Assembly: GCA_963750915.1 (NCBI GenBank)
Contig: CAVVSF010000007.1
Span: forward strand, 1,302,001 to 1,366,000
Source: DATBJJ01 sp963750915
GTDB taxonomy: Bacteria > Acidobacteriota > Vicinamibacteria > Vicinamibacterales > 2-12-FULL-66-21
Length of the DNA: 64,000 nt
Reading direction: 5' to 3'
Under the pieces are notes generated by a model. That model saw nothing but the letters and a program-made list of their open reading frames with translations, ran no database searches and had not been told where the DNA came from. Below are positions 1 through 9,071 of this stretch, in pieces. Position numbers and translations under genes: made by a program. How positions within the stretch are numbered: the stretch's first letter is position 1; each line of letters opens with the position of its first letter.

Positions 1-140
1 GCCGGCCAGTTTTCGGCGGACAACGTCGTGATGGCAGCAAAGCCGACGGCGACTGAGATTCCGATGCTTTTCGACACGGCACACCCCTCCAGGGCGTCAA
101 TCGTACTGCAGGTCTTCCCGATCTCCGCGCCCGTCGAGCT

Positions 141-2125
141 TCAGCCGCCGCCTGGGATCCGCAGGCTCTGCTCTTTCTTCTCTCCAGCGGCAACCGTCAC
201 GCTGATCGCGCCGCCGTCGAGCTGCTGAAGAAACGCGGGGTCGTAAACGACACCGGGCTCAGGGTCGAGCACCGGCACCAGCCGGTAGTCGCCGGCGGGG
301 ATGTTGCGGAAGGTATAGCGGCCGTCGGTCGCGGGCCGCACCGAGAGGATGCGCCGAGAGAACGGGACCCGGTAGCGCTGCTCGGCGGGATAGAGGATCA
401 GGGTGTAATCGAGCACGGGCTGCGACTGCGAGTTGGTGATCAGGCCCGACAGTTCGGATGGACGATCGGTGAGTGTGACCGTCGCCCCGCCGATCGCGCC
501 GCGAACCTCCACGGGGAAGTCGAACGCATCCTGGCCGTCGAGCATCGACGATGCGACGACCCAGCCGGGACCGGCGCCGCTCGCGCCAAGCCGATACCGT
601 CCGGGGATGACGCTCGAGATGGTGAAGCGGCCCTCCGCGTCGACACGACCGGTCGCCCCGCTGGCGATCTCGCGTTCGCCGCTCGGAATCGGGGCGAGCG
701 ACACACGCATCGACGTCAGCGCGGCGGGCTGCGCCGACGCGCCGTCGAACACGATCCGGCCCGACACCGGCACGCCCGGCTGCAGCGTGATGACAACGTT
801 GGCCTGGCTGCGGCCATCGACGGCGACGTCGGCCGTGCCCCACATGCGGATCGGATCCGCATCAGGACCATTGATCCGGCCGCGCGCGACCTGCGGCTCG
901 CCGCGTCCACCAGGGGCAGCGCCGCGGCCCGGCGCGAAACCGCGGCCGCCTGGTCCGCCCTCACGACCGGCGACGATCGTCGACCGCGCAAAGATTCGTG
1001 TACTGCCCGGGCGGAACGTTGGCGAACCTGAATGCGCCTTGTTGATCGGCTCGCGTGTTCCCCGGCGACAGACCCGGGACGTCGAAGCCGACGTTGACGA
1101 GCGTCAGCTGAACGTTGGCCGGCAGCGTACGCCGACCCGGCAGTCACGACGCCTTCGACGCGTGAGACCGGGACGACGACGTACTGGAAGTCGACGCCCG
1201 ACTTCTCTTCCGACGCACCCACCGCGACGGTGACCGCGCTCGCCGGATTGGTCGTGCCCGGGTAGTAGACCGGCGCGTAGCCCGACACCGGGCCGTCCTC
1301 GTCCGCCGGCACTTCGATTGACAGCCGCTCGATGCGCTCCGCGAGCACCTGCGACTGCTCGGGATTCGCCGCCGCGACGGTGCGAGCCCGTTCCAGCGCC
1401 GACTGCACAGCCTCGCGCTGCTGCACCGCCACGAACTCGCGCGAGTTGTTGCGCGGCGTCGCCGAGACGAGATACTCACCCGGTTGAAGCCCGAAGAGGC
1501 GGTAGATGCCACGGTCGTCAGTCTGCGCGTTGCCGGATGCCTGCAGCGTGCGGAGACCGTTCTGCGTGACGTAACGCAGCGCCCGTACCGGTGTGTTTGG
1601 AATCGCCTCGCCGTGCTCGTCGAGGAGCGTACCGGTGATCACGCTGCCCCGCCAGATCTGGAACGGCGCCTGGAGCTTCTGGCCATCCGTGAGCTGTATC
1701 GCGGTTCCGGGCCGTCCCGGCAGGCGCTGCCCGAAGCTGCCGCCGATGTGACCCGGCTTCGACGCCGACAGCGTGTACCTGCCCGCAGCGAGACTGGCAA
1801 ACGCGAAGCGGCCGGTGTCGTCCGTCGCCGTGCTCTGTCCTTCTCCCTCAGATGCGTTGAGCGTGACCCGGGCGCGCCGCGCGGGCACGCCCGAAACGGT
1901 GACGATGCCGGAGATGCTGCCGGTGCCGACCGGCCCGGGGGCCCTGCCGCCCGTGTCGCGAACCGTCGTCGGCGCAGGCGCCGGCTGGCGCGGGTCGCGC
2001 GGCGGCTGGCCCTGTCCGAGCAGATCGATCGCTCCCGGGCCGGCGAATGGCACTGCCAGGCATGCAACCAGCAGGGCGGACCAACCGGCGCCTGAGAGGG
2101 AAATGAGCCAGCGATTCGTAGTCAT
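141..2125 (-). CDS. Secreted carboxypeptidase-regulatory-like (CarboxypepD_reg) protein, frameshifted twice
   Basis: Predicted exported protein of about 660 residues once two frameshifts are repaired. It starts MTTNRWLISL, followed by a hydrophobic signal segment and then repeated beta-sandwich modules of the carboxypeptidase regulatory-like type. Recurrent phrases such as GRYTLSASKPG, IYRLFGLQPGEYLVSA and YTFRNIPAGDYRL mark at least four modules. No catalytic motif is visible, so a structural or binding role at the cell surface is the most that can be inferred. The frame changes near 1135 (after SRVEGVVT) and again near 1000 (after PPGQYT); each needs removal of one base, after which the module pattern continues without a break. 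It follows the PQQ-propeller gene on the same strand with a 122-base gap. Such proteins are abundant in Acidobacteriota, but the substrate is unknown. Confidence 0.72.
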
Positions 2126-2247
2126 GGTCGCTGAGTTAGACGGCCGGTCGACTTCAGGCGTTTTGGTCGCCAGAATTTTTCACAAGTCGCCGCGACATAC
2201 CGACTTTTACGACACGCGACAGCCGGCCGTTTCGCGCTGGGAACGAC

Positions 2248-3468
2248 TCAGAATCGCCAGAAAATCAGCGAATCCACGTCCTTGACCACGAGGCCGCTGC
2301 CGGCCGGGGCGGGGTGCGCCCAGACCGGTGACTCCGCGATGGTGTAGCGCTTCACCAGGTCGAACTGGCCGGGCGTGTTCCGCATGACGACCAGTTCCCC
2401 CTCGGTCGTCGCCGCGAGCACGATGTTTCCCGCGGCCAGCAGCGCCGCGTTCTCCGCCTCACGCCCTTTCGTCGTCCACATCACCTTGCCGCTGCGCGCG
2501 TCGACGCAGAAGAACTGGCCGCGGTTGCGATGCGTCAGGCCGAAGAGGAAGCCGCCGGACTCGACCGGTGAGCTCATATACATCGGCAGATCGGGCAGTT
2601 GCCACGCGGTTGCCGTCTGCCACTTGCCGCCGGCGGTGCTGACGCGAATCGCGGTCGTCGGCTTGCTCATGCCGCCGTAGATCAGGAGATCGCCGACGAC
2701 GATCGGCGTGACGCTGTTCTGGTCGTAGCTGGTCTCGAACGGGATCTCCCAGAGGGCGCGGCCGTCAGCTACCGCCAGCGAGATCAGGTGCTTCTGTGAC
2801 ATCGTCACGACCTGGGGCGTGCCACCGAAGTCGGCGACGATCGGCGAGCCGTACGCCGGCCCTTCGCGTGTCCATGCCCACCTGGGATTTCCCGTGGCCG
2901 CGTCGAGGGCACGCAGGGCGCCGCTGCCGGCGCCGCCGGTGTGAACGATCAGCGAGTCGCCGGCGACCATCGGCGACATCGCCACGCCGAAGTCCGGCAG
3001 CTGACCCTTGTGCTCCTTCGCGAAGTCCTTGCGCCAGAGCAGCCGCCCGTCCTGCGCCTGCCACGCCGACAGCACGCCGCCGATGCCGAGCGTATAAAGA
3101 CGTCCGCGATCGAGGACCGGCGTCGACTTCGGGCCCTTGCCGTGGCTTGCCGCCGCAGGGTTCATCTGGTACGGCGCGGCGTATGCCTGCTTCCAGATCT
3201 CCTTGCCCGTCGCAAGATCGCGCGCCGACGTCACCTCCTGGTCGCCGACTCGAGTGAAGACGTAGACGCGGCCGCCGGCGATGATCGGCGAGGCGTGCCC
3301 TTCGCCGACGGTCTGCTTCCACACCTGCGCCGGCCGCGCCGGCCAGGCCGCGGGGGCCGTGAAGTCGGCCGTCGCGCCGGTGCGCGCCGGTCCGCGCCAC
3401 TGCGGCCAGTCGGCCGTCGCGCCGACCGTCGCCAGGAGTACGAGAAAACTGCCAATCGCTGCCCGCAC
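2248..3468 (-). CDS. Exported PQQ-type beta-propeller protein
   Basis: Protein of 406 residues that starts at a GTG preceded by a GAGG-type ribosome site. Residues 1-19 form a signal peptide, and the mature protein opens with DWPQWRGP, the typical start of outer-membrane/periplasmic PQQ-like propellers in this group. Repeated blades show the A-x-D-x-x-T/S-G-x-x-x-W pattern, for example ALDAATGNPRWAW and CVDARSGKVMW. The fold is that of BamB and PQQ dehydrogenases, but no dehydrogenase active-site Asp or cytochrome motif is evident, so it is probably a scaffold or binding propeller. A second member of the same family lies at 52727-53965. The frame is intact. Confidence 0.85.
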   Translation of the reverse strand: MRAAIGSFLVLLATVGATADWPQWRGPARTGATADFTAPAAWPARPAQVWKQTVGEGHASPIIAGGRVYVFTRVGDQEVTSARDLATGKEIWKQAYAAPYQMNPAAASHGKGPKSTPVLDRGRLYTLGIGGVLSAWQAQDGRLLWRKDFAKEHKGQLPDFGVAMSPMVAGDSLIVHTGGAGSGALRALDAATGNPRWAWTREGPAYGSPIVADFGGTPQVVTMSQKHLISLAVADGRALWEIPFETSYDQNSVTPIVVGDLLIYGGMSKPTTAIRVSTAGGKWQTATAWQLPDLPMYMSSPVESGGFLFGLTHRNRGQFFCVDARSGKVMWTTKGREAENAALLAAGNIVLAATTEGELVVMRNTPGQFDLVKRYTIAESPVWAHPAPAGSGLVVKDVDSLIFWRF

Positions 3469-3490
3469 TGCGCACCTCGCGGCTGGGGGT

Positions 3491-3514
3491 GGGGTCAGAC
3501 CATGGTCTGACCCC
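3491..3514. repeat. Perfect 24-bp palindrome, copy 1
   Basis: The half-site GGGGTCAGACCA is followed directly by its exact reverse complement. It lies in the 141-base space between the propeller gene (start 3468) and the permease gene (stop 3610). A second copy lies 64 bases further on and a third at 21896. The arrangement resembles paired REP/BIME elements. No REP-associated tyrosine transposase gene is in the window. Confidence 0.9.
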
Positions 3515-3578
3515 GGTCGTTCAGTTACACACTACGACATATGGTGCTGGCCAGGGGTCAACCACCGCCGGCAGGGGT

Positions 3579-3602
3579 GGGGTCAGACCATGGTCTGACC
3601 CC
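3579..3602. repeat. Perfect 24-bp palindrome, copy 2
   Basis: Identical to the copy at 3491; flanking T and A extend the symmetry to 26 bases. It ends 7 bases from the stop codon of the downstream permease gene (minus strand), so it would sit in the 3' untranslated region of that transcript. It has no T-tract, so it is not a classic rho-independent terminator. Confidence 0.9.
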
Positions 3603-3609
3603 ACGCCCG

Positions 3610-6600
3610 TCACTCCGTTTTCAGCGCCTGCAGGATGTTGCCGCGCAGTGCGGCGCGCGTAGCGACGATCGACGCGGCGATGCCGGCGACGACGACGGCG
3701 GCGAGCAGGGCGACCAGGCCGGCACCCGGCAGCGAGCCGCCGCGGCCGAGCCACGCCGGCGCGATCGCGATCGCGGCGCTGCCGACGCCGGCGGCGACGC
3801 CGGCAAGCAGGACGAAGATCGCCTCGGCCAGGATCATCACCGACACGCTGCGGGCGTCGTAGCCGACGGCGCGCAGCAGCGCCAGCTCGCGCCGCCGCTC
3901 GAGCACGTTCCTGAACATCACCGTCGCCAGCCCGATGGTTCCGAGCAGGAGCCCCAGCCCGCCCAGCGCCTGGAACGTCGAGAGGTAGGTGTTCTCGACG
4001 CGATGGAACGCCGCGAGGCGCTCGGCCGTCACCGTCGCGTCGACGCCGTACGGCTGCAGCTCGGTCTCGACGACGCCGGCAAGCTGGTTCGCCTGCTCGA
4101 TCGTCGTCACGGCCGGCGCGTCGGCGAGGAACATGCGATATCCCTGCTGCTGCGGAAACAGGCGGACGAAGTTCTCCTCTCCCATCACGAGCTCGCCCTG
4201 CAGCACGCTGTCGCGCAGCGCGCCGACGAAGCGGATGACGAGCGGCGCCGGGCCACCGGTGTCGATCGACATGGTCTCGCCGACCGACGTGTGGAGCACG
4301 TACTGCAGCGACGTCGCGTCGGCGACGACGGGAATCGAGCCGTCGGGGAACGCGCGCCGCAGCAGCAGCCATGGGTTCGCGCGCTCGGCTTCGGATTCCG
4401 CGCTCGACGCCGCGAACGTGAAGCGGCCACTCTCGATGAAGCCGCTCTCCGGCGCGACGATCGTGGGATTGGTCGGTCGATAGAGGTTCAGGCAGCTGGC
4501 GTCGTCTCCAGGACGAACGCGGAACCGCGTGAACTTGACCGTGCTGAGCTCCGGCGCCTGCAGCATCAGCGCGTCGCGGCCGGCGGCGTCGTTCGGGTTG
4601 TGCAGCAGCGGCACCTCCGATTCGCCGAAGAGAACGTAGCCGCCGGTGCCGGACCTGGGATCCGGCGTCAACGCGCCGCCTTCGCGCCGGAACGCGTCGA
4701 CCGACACGATGATGAACGCGGCGGCGGCAATCAGAGCCGCCGACAGCACGCTTCGCCCGGGACGAAAGGCGGCGCTGCGAAAACCGAGGCGGGCGACGGC
4801 CCAGGTTCCCTGTCCCGAGACGACGCGGGTGTCGCGCGCCCGCAGCCACGCCGACAGCCAGAACAGCGCGGCAACCAGCAGCGCCGCGCCGGCGCCGAAA
4901 AACGCGCCAGCCTGCGCCGAGGGCAGGGCCACGCCGACGGCAACAAGTACTGCGGCGAGAAGCGCAAGCGCCAACGCGATGCGGCGGCTGCGGCGGGCGC
5001 GCCGGTCGTCGACGGTTGCTGCCGCGTCGAGCGACTGTGCGAACAGCAACGTCCGCGGTGACATCTTCCCGACGGCGCGGAGCGATACCAGGACGCACAC
5101 CACCGCGGCAATCACCCCGCCGATTGCCCCCGCTGCCAGCGACGCCGGGTTCACGTGCAGCGTCAGCATGGTCGTACCGACGGCGCCGATCCACCAGGTC
5201 TTCAGTCCGTAGACGATGAGGCGGCCGTAGGCAACCGCGCCGGCCGCGCCAAGCACGCCGCCAGCAACGGCGAGGATCACGGCTTCGCCGAGCAGCAGCC
5301 GCCGGATCGTCGCCATCGGGTAACCCGCGGCCCGCAGGATGCCGGTTTGCCGCAGCCGCTGCTCGACGCCGAGCTTGAAGAAGAGCACGGCGAGGAGCAG
5401 TGCCGAAACCACGAGGAAGAAGCTGAAGTAGGTGAAGTACTCGCCGAAGTCGGTGGCGCCTTGCGCGGCATCGAGAGCGGCGGCCCGAACCGGCATCAGG
5501 GCAAGGCCCATCGACGCGGGGGACACGGTTGCCGCGAGCTGCTTCGCGATCTCGGCGGTGGCATTTTGCACGGCATCCGCCGACGCGGCGCGCAGTCGGA
5601 ACGACGTCGCCGCGCCGTAGCGCGTCTGCCACAGCTTCCTGCCGTCCTCGTAGCGGATGAACGCCTTCGGCGTCGTCCGGTACTCGTCCCAGTACTTCTC
5701 GTCGATCGGGCGAACGCGCTCGAGGTCGATCGGGAATGGCGGGTCCCAGTCAGAAAGATGCTTCGCCGCGGTGATGCCCGGATACTCGGGGACCAGCCCG
5801 CGGTCGGCGGCGAAGCCCGCAATCGGGATCACGGCAGCGACGCGAAAGCTCGCCGTGTGGGTCGTCAGCCCTTGCGAGGCGTCCCACAGGTAATAGTCGA
5901 CGTCGATGCTGTCGCCCGCGGCAGCGCCGAGGTCCCGCGCCAGCCACTCGTTGAGCACGATCGGAGCGGGCGCAGCGGCAGTCGCGCCATCTACCGCGTT
6001 CGCACCGCCATCGCCGACGCCAACCAGATCGAGGTCGGTAGCCGTCACCAGCGAGTACGGCACCTGGCGATCGCCCTTGCGGATCGTATTGGCGAGATAG
6101 GTGAAGACGGGCGTCGGCCGCAGGCCCGCTGCCTTCGCGGCCGCCGTGATCGCGGTCTCGAGTGCTTCGGAAACGATGCCGCTGGCGCTTTCAACGGCAA
6201 CGGCGGGCGGATCGGCCACCGCCGCAACCCTGACGCCGATGTCCAACAAGGGCACCGCGGCGCGCAGCTTCGACTCGCTCCGCTCCCCGCCCTCGATCAG
6301 GATGGTGTTGACCTGCCCGGCGACGGCGAGGTCGCGCTGGATGCGGCGCAGCGGCGCGAACACCGCCCGCACCTCGGTCTGCTGCGGCTTGAGCGCGAAC
6401 TCGCCCAGCTGATCCCGCGGCAGGACGCCGGCCAGAGTGAGACGCACCGTCCTCGCGGCATCCTCTTTCCTGCCGAACAGCGACTCGATCGGAATCGCGG
6501 ACGGCTTCTGCAGGCGCGTCAGCAGGACGTCCCCTTCGCTCGCGCCAACCTCGGCGGCCAGGGCGGGCGAGACGAAGACGCCGTCGCGCGGCGCGATGCC

Positions 6601-6957
6601 GTTGAAGCTCCAGAACCGCTCGTCGACGCCGTAGACGAGCACGTTCGCCGCCCGCCGGCCGGAGGATTCGAGCGTGACGAACCCGTCGGCGACGATGAGC
6701 GAGGCGGTGTTCGACGCCGACAGCGCCTTCTGGACATCGGTGCCGAGATCCTCCCGGAAGAATCCCAGCGAGCTGATGACGCTGTCGGTGCGGCCCAGCC
6801 GCCCGAGCGCGAGGTCGCGCAGGCTGCCGCGGACCGAATCCCCGACCAGCAGCGCGCCAGCCAGCACCGCGACCGCGGCGGCAACGCCAAGCATGACGGC
6901 GACGTTGGTGCGCCAGTAGTAGCGAAGGCTGTGGAGGATCAGGCGGGTCAAAGTCAT
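3610..6957 (-). CDS. ABC transporter permease with two FtsX domains
   Basis: Large inner-membrane permease of 1115 residues. An N-terminal helix (VAVMLGVAAAVAVLAGALLVGDSVRG) is followed by a long extracytoplasmic domain of about 400 residues. A first FtsX block (about 480-640) has the signature ELGILRAAGYP-like text QTGILRAAGYPMATIRR. A second extracytoplasmic domain is followed by a C-terminal FtsX block (about 990-1115) with RRRELALLRAVGYDARSV. This double-FtsX plan is found in LolC/E- and MacB-like exporters that pull substrates out of the outer leaflet of the inner membrane. Its ATPase partner is the next gene upstream (7061-7735), 103 bases away and on the same strand. The substrate (lipoprotein, lipid or peptide) cannot be told from sequence. 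Confidence 0.9.
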   Translation of the reverse strand: MTLTRLILHSLRYYWRTNVAVMLGVAAAVAVLAGALLVGDSVRGSLRDLALGRLGRTDSVISSLGFFREDLGTDVQKALSASNTASLIVADGFVTLESSGRRAANVLVYGVDERFWSFNGIAPRDGVFVSPALAAEVGASEGDVLLTRLQKPSAIPIESLFGRKEDAARTVRLTLAGVLPRDQLGEFALKPQQTEVRAVFAPLRRIQRDLAVAGQVNTILIEGGERSESKLRAAVPLLDIGVRVAAVADPPAVAVESASGIVSEALETAITAAAKAAGLRPTPVFTYLANTIRKGDRQVPYSLVTATDLDLVGVGDGGANAVDGATAAAPAPIVLNEWLARDLGAAAGDSIDVDYYLWDASQGLTTHTASFRVAAVIPIAGFAADRGLVPEYPGITAAKHLSDWDPPFPIDLERVRPIDEKYWDEYRTTPKAFIRYEDGRKLWQTRYGAATSFRLRAASADAVQNATAEIAKQLAATVSPASMGLALMPVRAAALDAAQGATDFGEYFTYFSFFLVVSALLLAVLFFKLGVEQRLRQTGILRAAGYPMATIRRLLLGEAVILAVAGGVLGAAGAVAYGRLIVYGLKTWWIGAVGTTMLTLHVNPASLAAGAIGGVIAAVVCVLVSLRAVGKMSPRTLLFAQSLDAAATVDDRRARRSRRIALALALLAAVLVAVGVALPSAQAGAFFGAGAALLVAALFWLSAWLRARDTRVVSGQGTWAVARLGFRSAAFRPGRSVLSAALIAAAAFIIVSVDAFRREGGALTPDPRSGTGGYVLFGESEVPLLHNPNDAAGRDALMLQAPELSTVKFTRFRVRPGDDASCLNLYRPTNPTIVAPESGFIESGRFTFAASSAESEAERANPWLLLRRAFPDGSIPVVADATSLQYVLHTSVGETMSIDTGGPAPLVIRFVGALRDSVLQGELVMGEENFVRLFPQQQGYRMFLADAPAVTTIEQANQLAGVVETELQPYGVDATVTAERLAAFHRVENTYLSTFQALGGLGLLLGTIGLATVMFRNVLERRRELALLRAVGYDARSVSVMILAEAIFVLLAGVAAGVGSAAIAIAPAWLGRGGSLPGAGLVALLAAVVVAGIAASIVATRAALRGNILQALKTE

Positions 6958-6960
6958 TGC

Positions 6961-7053
6961 TAATTGTCCGGTTGCCCGGTAGCGCGGTTGTCCGGTCGGG
7001 CGGTTGTCCGATTAAGATTCGAGCCCCGAACCCCGAACCCCGAGCCCCGGATC
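6961..7053. repeat. Two adjacent simple tandem repeats in an intergenic gap
   Basis: The gap between the ATPase and permease genes holds two low-complexity arrays. One is built on CGGTTGTC/CGGGCGGTTG units (about 6966-7012) and one on the 7-mer GAACCCC/GAGCCCC (about 7018-7051). Similar but not identical arrays occur at 40317 and 49303. Confidence 0.8.
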
Positions 7054-7060
7054 GCAGCTC

Positions 7061-7735
7061 TCAGATCTCGAGGCGCTGCAGCGTCCCCGCGTTCATCTCG
7101 TAACGCACCGCGAACCGCTCCGCGAGCGGGCTGCTGTGCGTCACGACGAGAAGAATGGTGTCGAGGCGCTTGTGCAGGTCGAGCAGCAGGGTGGCGACAG
7201 TGTCGGCCGACGACCGGTCGAGGTTACCGGTCGGTTCGTCGCACAACAGCAGCATCGGATCGCCGATCAGCGCCCGCGCGATCGCCGCCCGCTGCTTCTC
7301 GCCGCCCGAGAGCTCGGCGGGGCGATGATCCAGGCGATCGCCGAGGCCGACCTGCGTCAGCAGCTCGCGCGCCCGCGCGTTGAGGTCACGGCCGCCATTG
7401 GCCGACACGAGCGTCGGCGCCAGCACGTTCTCGAGCACCGAGCATTGCGGCAGCAGCGAGTGATCCTGGAACACGAAGCCGATCCGCCGGTTTCGGAACG
7501 CCGCCTGCTCGCGCTCGCCGAGCGTGAATGGATCCTGCCCGTCGAGCGTGACGGTGCCCGATGTCGGCGGATCCAGCGCGCCGAGAATGTAGAGCAGCGT
7601 GCTCTTGCCGCTGCCCGACGGCCCCATGATCGCCGCCGCCTCACCCCGGTTCATCGTCAGCGACGCGCCGGTGAGGACGCGCAGCTCGCCGCGCGGCGTC
7701 GGATAGGACCGGACGATGTTCTCAGCTCGCAGCAC
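7061..7735 (-). CDS. ABC transporter ATP-binding protein, LolD/MacB type
   Basis: ATPase subunit of 224 residues from the GTG at 7735 (VLRAENIVRSY). An open frame continues upstream to 7813 but lies inside the preceding glycosyltransferase gene and has no ABC-like sequence, so I chose the internal GTG, which overlaps that gene's stop codon by 14 bases. Visible motifs are Walker A GPSGSGKST, the Q-loop VFQDHSLLP, the signature LSGGEKQR, Walker B LLLCDEPTGNLD, and the H-loop VVTHS. The DEPTGNLD form and the short length match the LolD/MacB/FtsE group that pairs with FtsX-domain permeases, here the product of 3610-6957. Confidence 0.92.
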   Translation of the reverse strand: MLRAENIVRSYPTPRGELRVLTGASLTMNRGEAAAIMGPSGSGKSTLLYILGALDPPTSGTVTLDGQDPFTLGEREQAAFRNRRIGFVFQDHSLLPQCSVLENVLAPTLVSANGGRDLNARARELLTQVGLGDRLDHRPAELSGGEKQRAAIARALIGDPMLLLCDEPTGNLDRSSADTVATLLLDLHKRLDTILLVVTHSSPLAERFAVRYEMNAGTLQRLEI

Positions 7736-9032
7736 GCGATCTCCCGCTCCCGGCGAGCTCGGCGTAGATGCGCTCGACCGACTCCGCCATCCGATCCACG
7801 GTGTAGTGCTCACGTACGCCGCGCACGCCGGCGGCGCCGATCCCCGCGGCCCGCTCCGGATTCCGCCACAGGTCGAGCCAGGCGTCCACCAGCGCTTCGG
7901 GATCGTCGGGCTCGACGATGATGCCGCCGCCGGTCGCGCCGATGATCTCGGGGAACGCGCCGCGGCGCGGCTGCACTACGGGAACCCCGTTGGCCATCGC
8001 TTCCAGCAGGAACATGCCTTTCGGCTCCTCGTACGGCGTCGGCACCGAGAGCACGTCGAGGCTGCGCATGAACGCGATCTTCTGCTGCCGATCGACCTCG
8101 CCACGATACTCGAACTGATCCGCGAGCCCCCACGATCGCAGGTCGGCGACGATGCGGTCGAAATAGCCGCGGTGCTCCGGCGCGAGATATCCGGCCGCGA
8201 CCAGCCGCGATTCGCCGACGTCCGGCCGCGCCCGCAGCCGGCGATACGCCTCGGCGAGAACGTGCAGGCCCTTCTCAGGCGCGACGCGGGCGAAGTAGCC
8301 GATCGTGAAGGGTCCCGGCGGACGCGAAGCTCGCGGCCCGTAGCCGTCGGTATTGATGCCGAGCGGCACCATGCGCATCTTCTCGCGCGGGATGCCGAGG
8401 AATCCCGGCATGTAGTCGAGGTAGTAGCGGCTCACCGGCAGGAACAGGTCGACGTGAGCGCTGGCGTCGCGAATCAGATCCAGCGACTGCTGCCGCCACG
8501 GCTCGCCGAGACCATCGAGGAACAGGTCCTCGCCCTGCAGCGTGCAGCAGATCGGCGTCCCGAGCTCGCGCCGCAGCGTCTCCGCCAGCCCGATCAGCAG
8601 CGTATACGGCAGGTTGATGACGTCGAACTTCGGCTCGGTCCGCAGCCACTCGAGCAGCTTGTCGATCTCCTTGCGCTGAAAGCCCTGCTCGCCGCGCAGC
8701 ATCGAGACCGTCAGATCGCCGAGGCTCTTGGCGTCGACCTTGATCTGCCGCTTCGACGCCATCTTGATGACCCACTCGGCGTCCCACAGGCGATCGAGGG
8801 CACGCGGAGTGTGGCGGAAGAGCGACGAATACTGCTCGAGGAAGACGCTGATGCCGCCGAACGCGACGCGGTGCTGGCTGACGTTCCGTTCGTCAGTACG
8901 GGTCGGCGTGTAGACCGGGGTGAGGACGACGTCGTGGCCGCGGGCGAGCAGCGCCGACGCCAGCGCGTTGTCACGCAGGCAACTGCCGCAATACATGTTG
9001 CCGGCGCCGCCGGTGAAAGACAGGATTCTCAA
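7722..9032 (-). CDS. Glycosyltransferase family 4 protein
   Basis: GT-B fold glycosyltransferase of 436 residues. The N-terminal Rossmann half begins MRILSFTGGAGNMYCGSCLRD, with the glycine-rich acceptor-side loop. The C-terminal half carries the GT4 nucleotide-sugar site: GYFARVAPEKGLHVLAEAYRRL, then SVPTPYEEPKGMFLLEAMANGVPVVQP with the E-x7-E motif. The C-terminal VREHYTVDRMAESVERIY helix is also typical. Likely cytoplasmic and active on a glycan or glycolipid; donor and acceptor are unknown. It lies between the PD40 cluster (39 bases upstream) and the ABC exporter genes (overlapping), so the three may be co-transcribed. Confidence 0.88.
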   Translation of the reverse strand: MRILSFTGGAGNMYCGSCLRDNALASALLARGHDVVLTPVYTPTRTDERNVSQHRVAFGGISVFLEQYSSLFRHTPRALDRLWDAEWVIKMASKRQIKVDAKSLGDLTVSMLRGEQGFQRKEIDKLLEWLRTEPKFDVINLPYTLLIGLAETLRRELGTPICCTLQGEDLFLDGLGEPWRQQSLDLIRDASAHVDLFLPVSRYYLDYMPGFLGIPREKMRMVPLGINTDGYGPRASRPPGPFTIGYFARVAPEKGLHVLAEAYRRLRARPDVGESRLVAAGYLAPEHRGYFDRIVADLRSWGLADQFEYRGEVDRQQKIAFMRSLDVLSVPTPYEEPKGMFLLEAMANGVPVVQPRRGAFPEIIGATGGGIIVEPDDPEALVDAWLDLWRNPERAAGIGAAGVRGVREHYTVDRMAESVERIYAELAGSGRSRAAS

Positions 9033-9071
9033 CTCACTCCCGAGTGTACTCGACGGGCGAGGCCGTCGCCG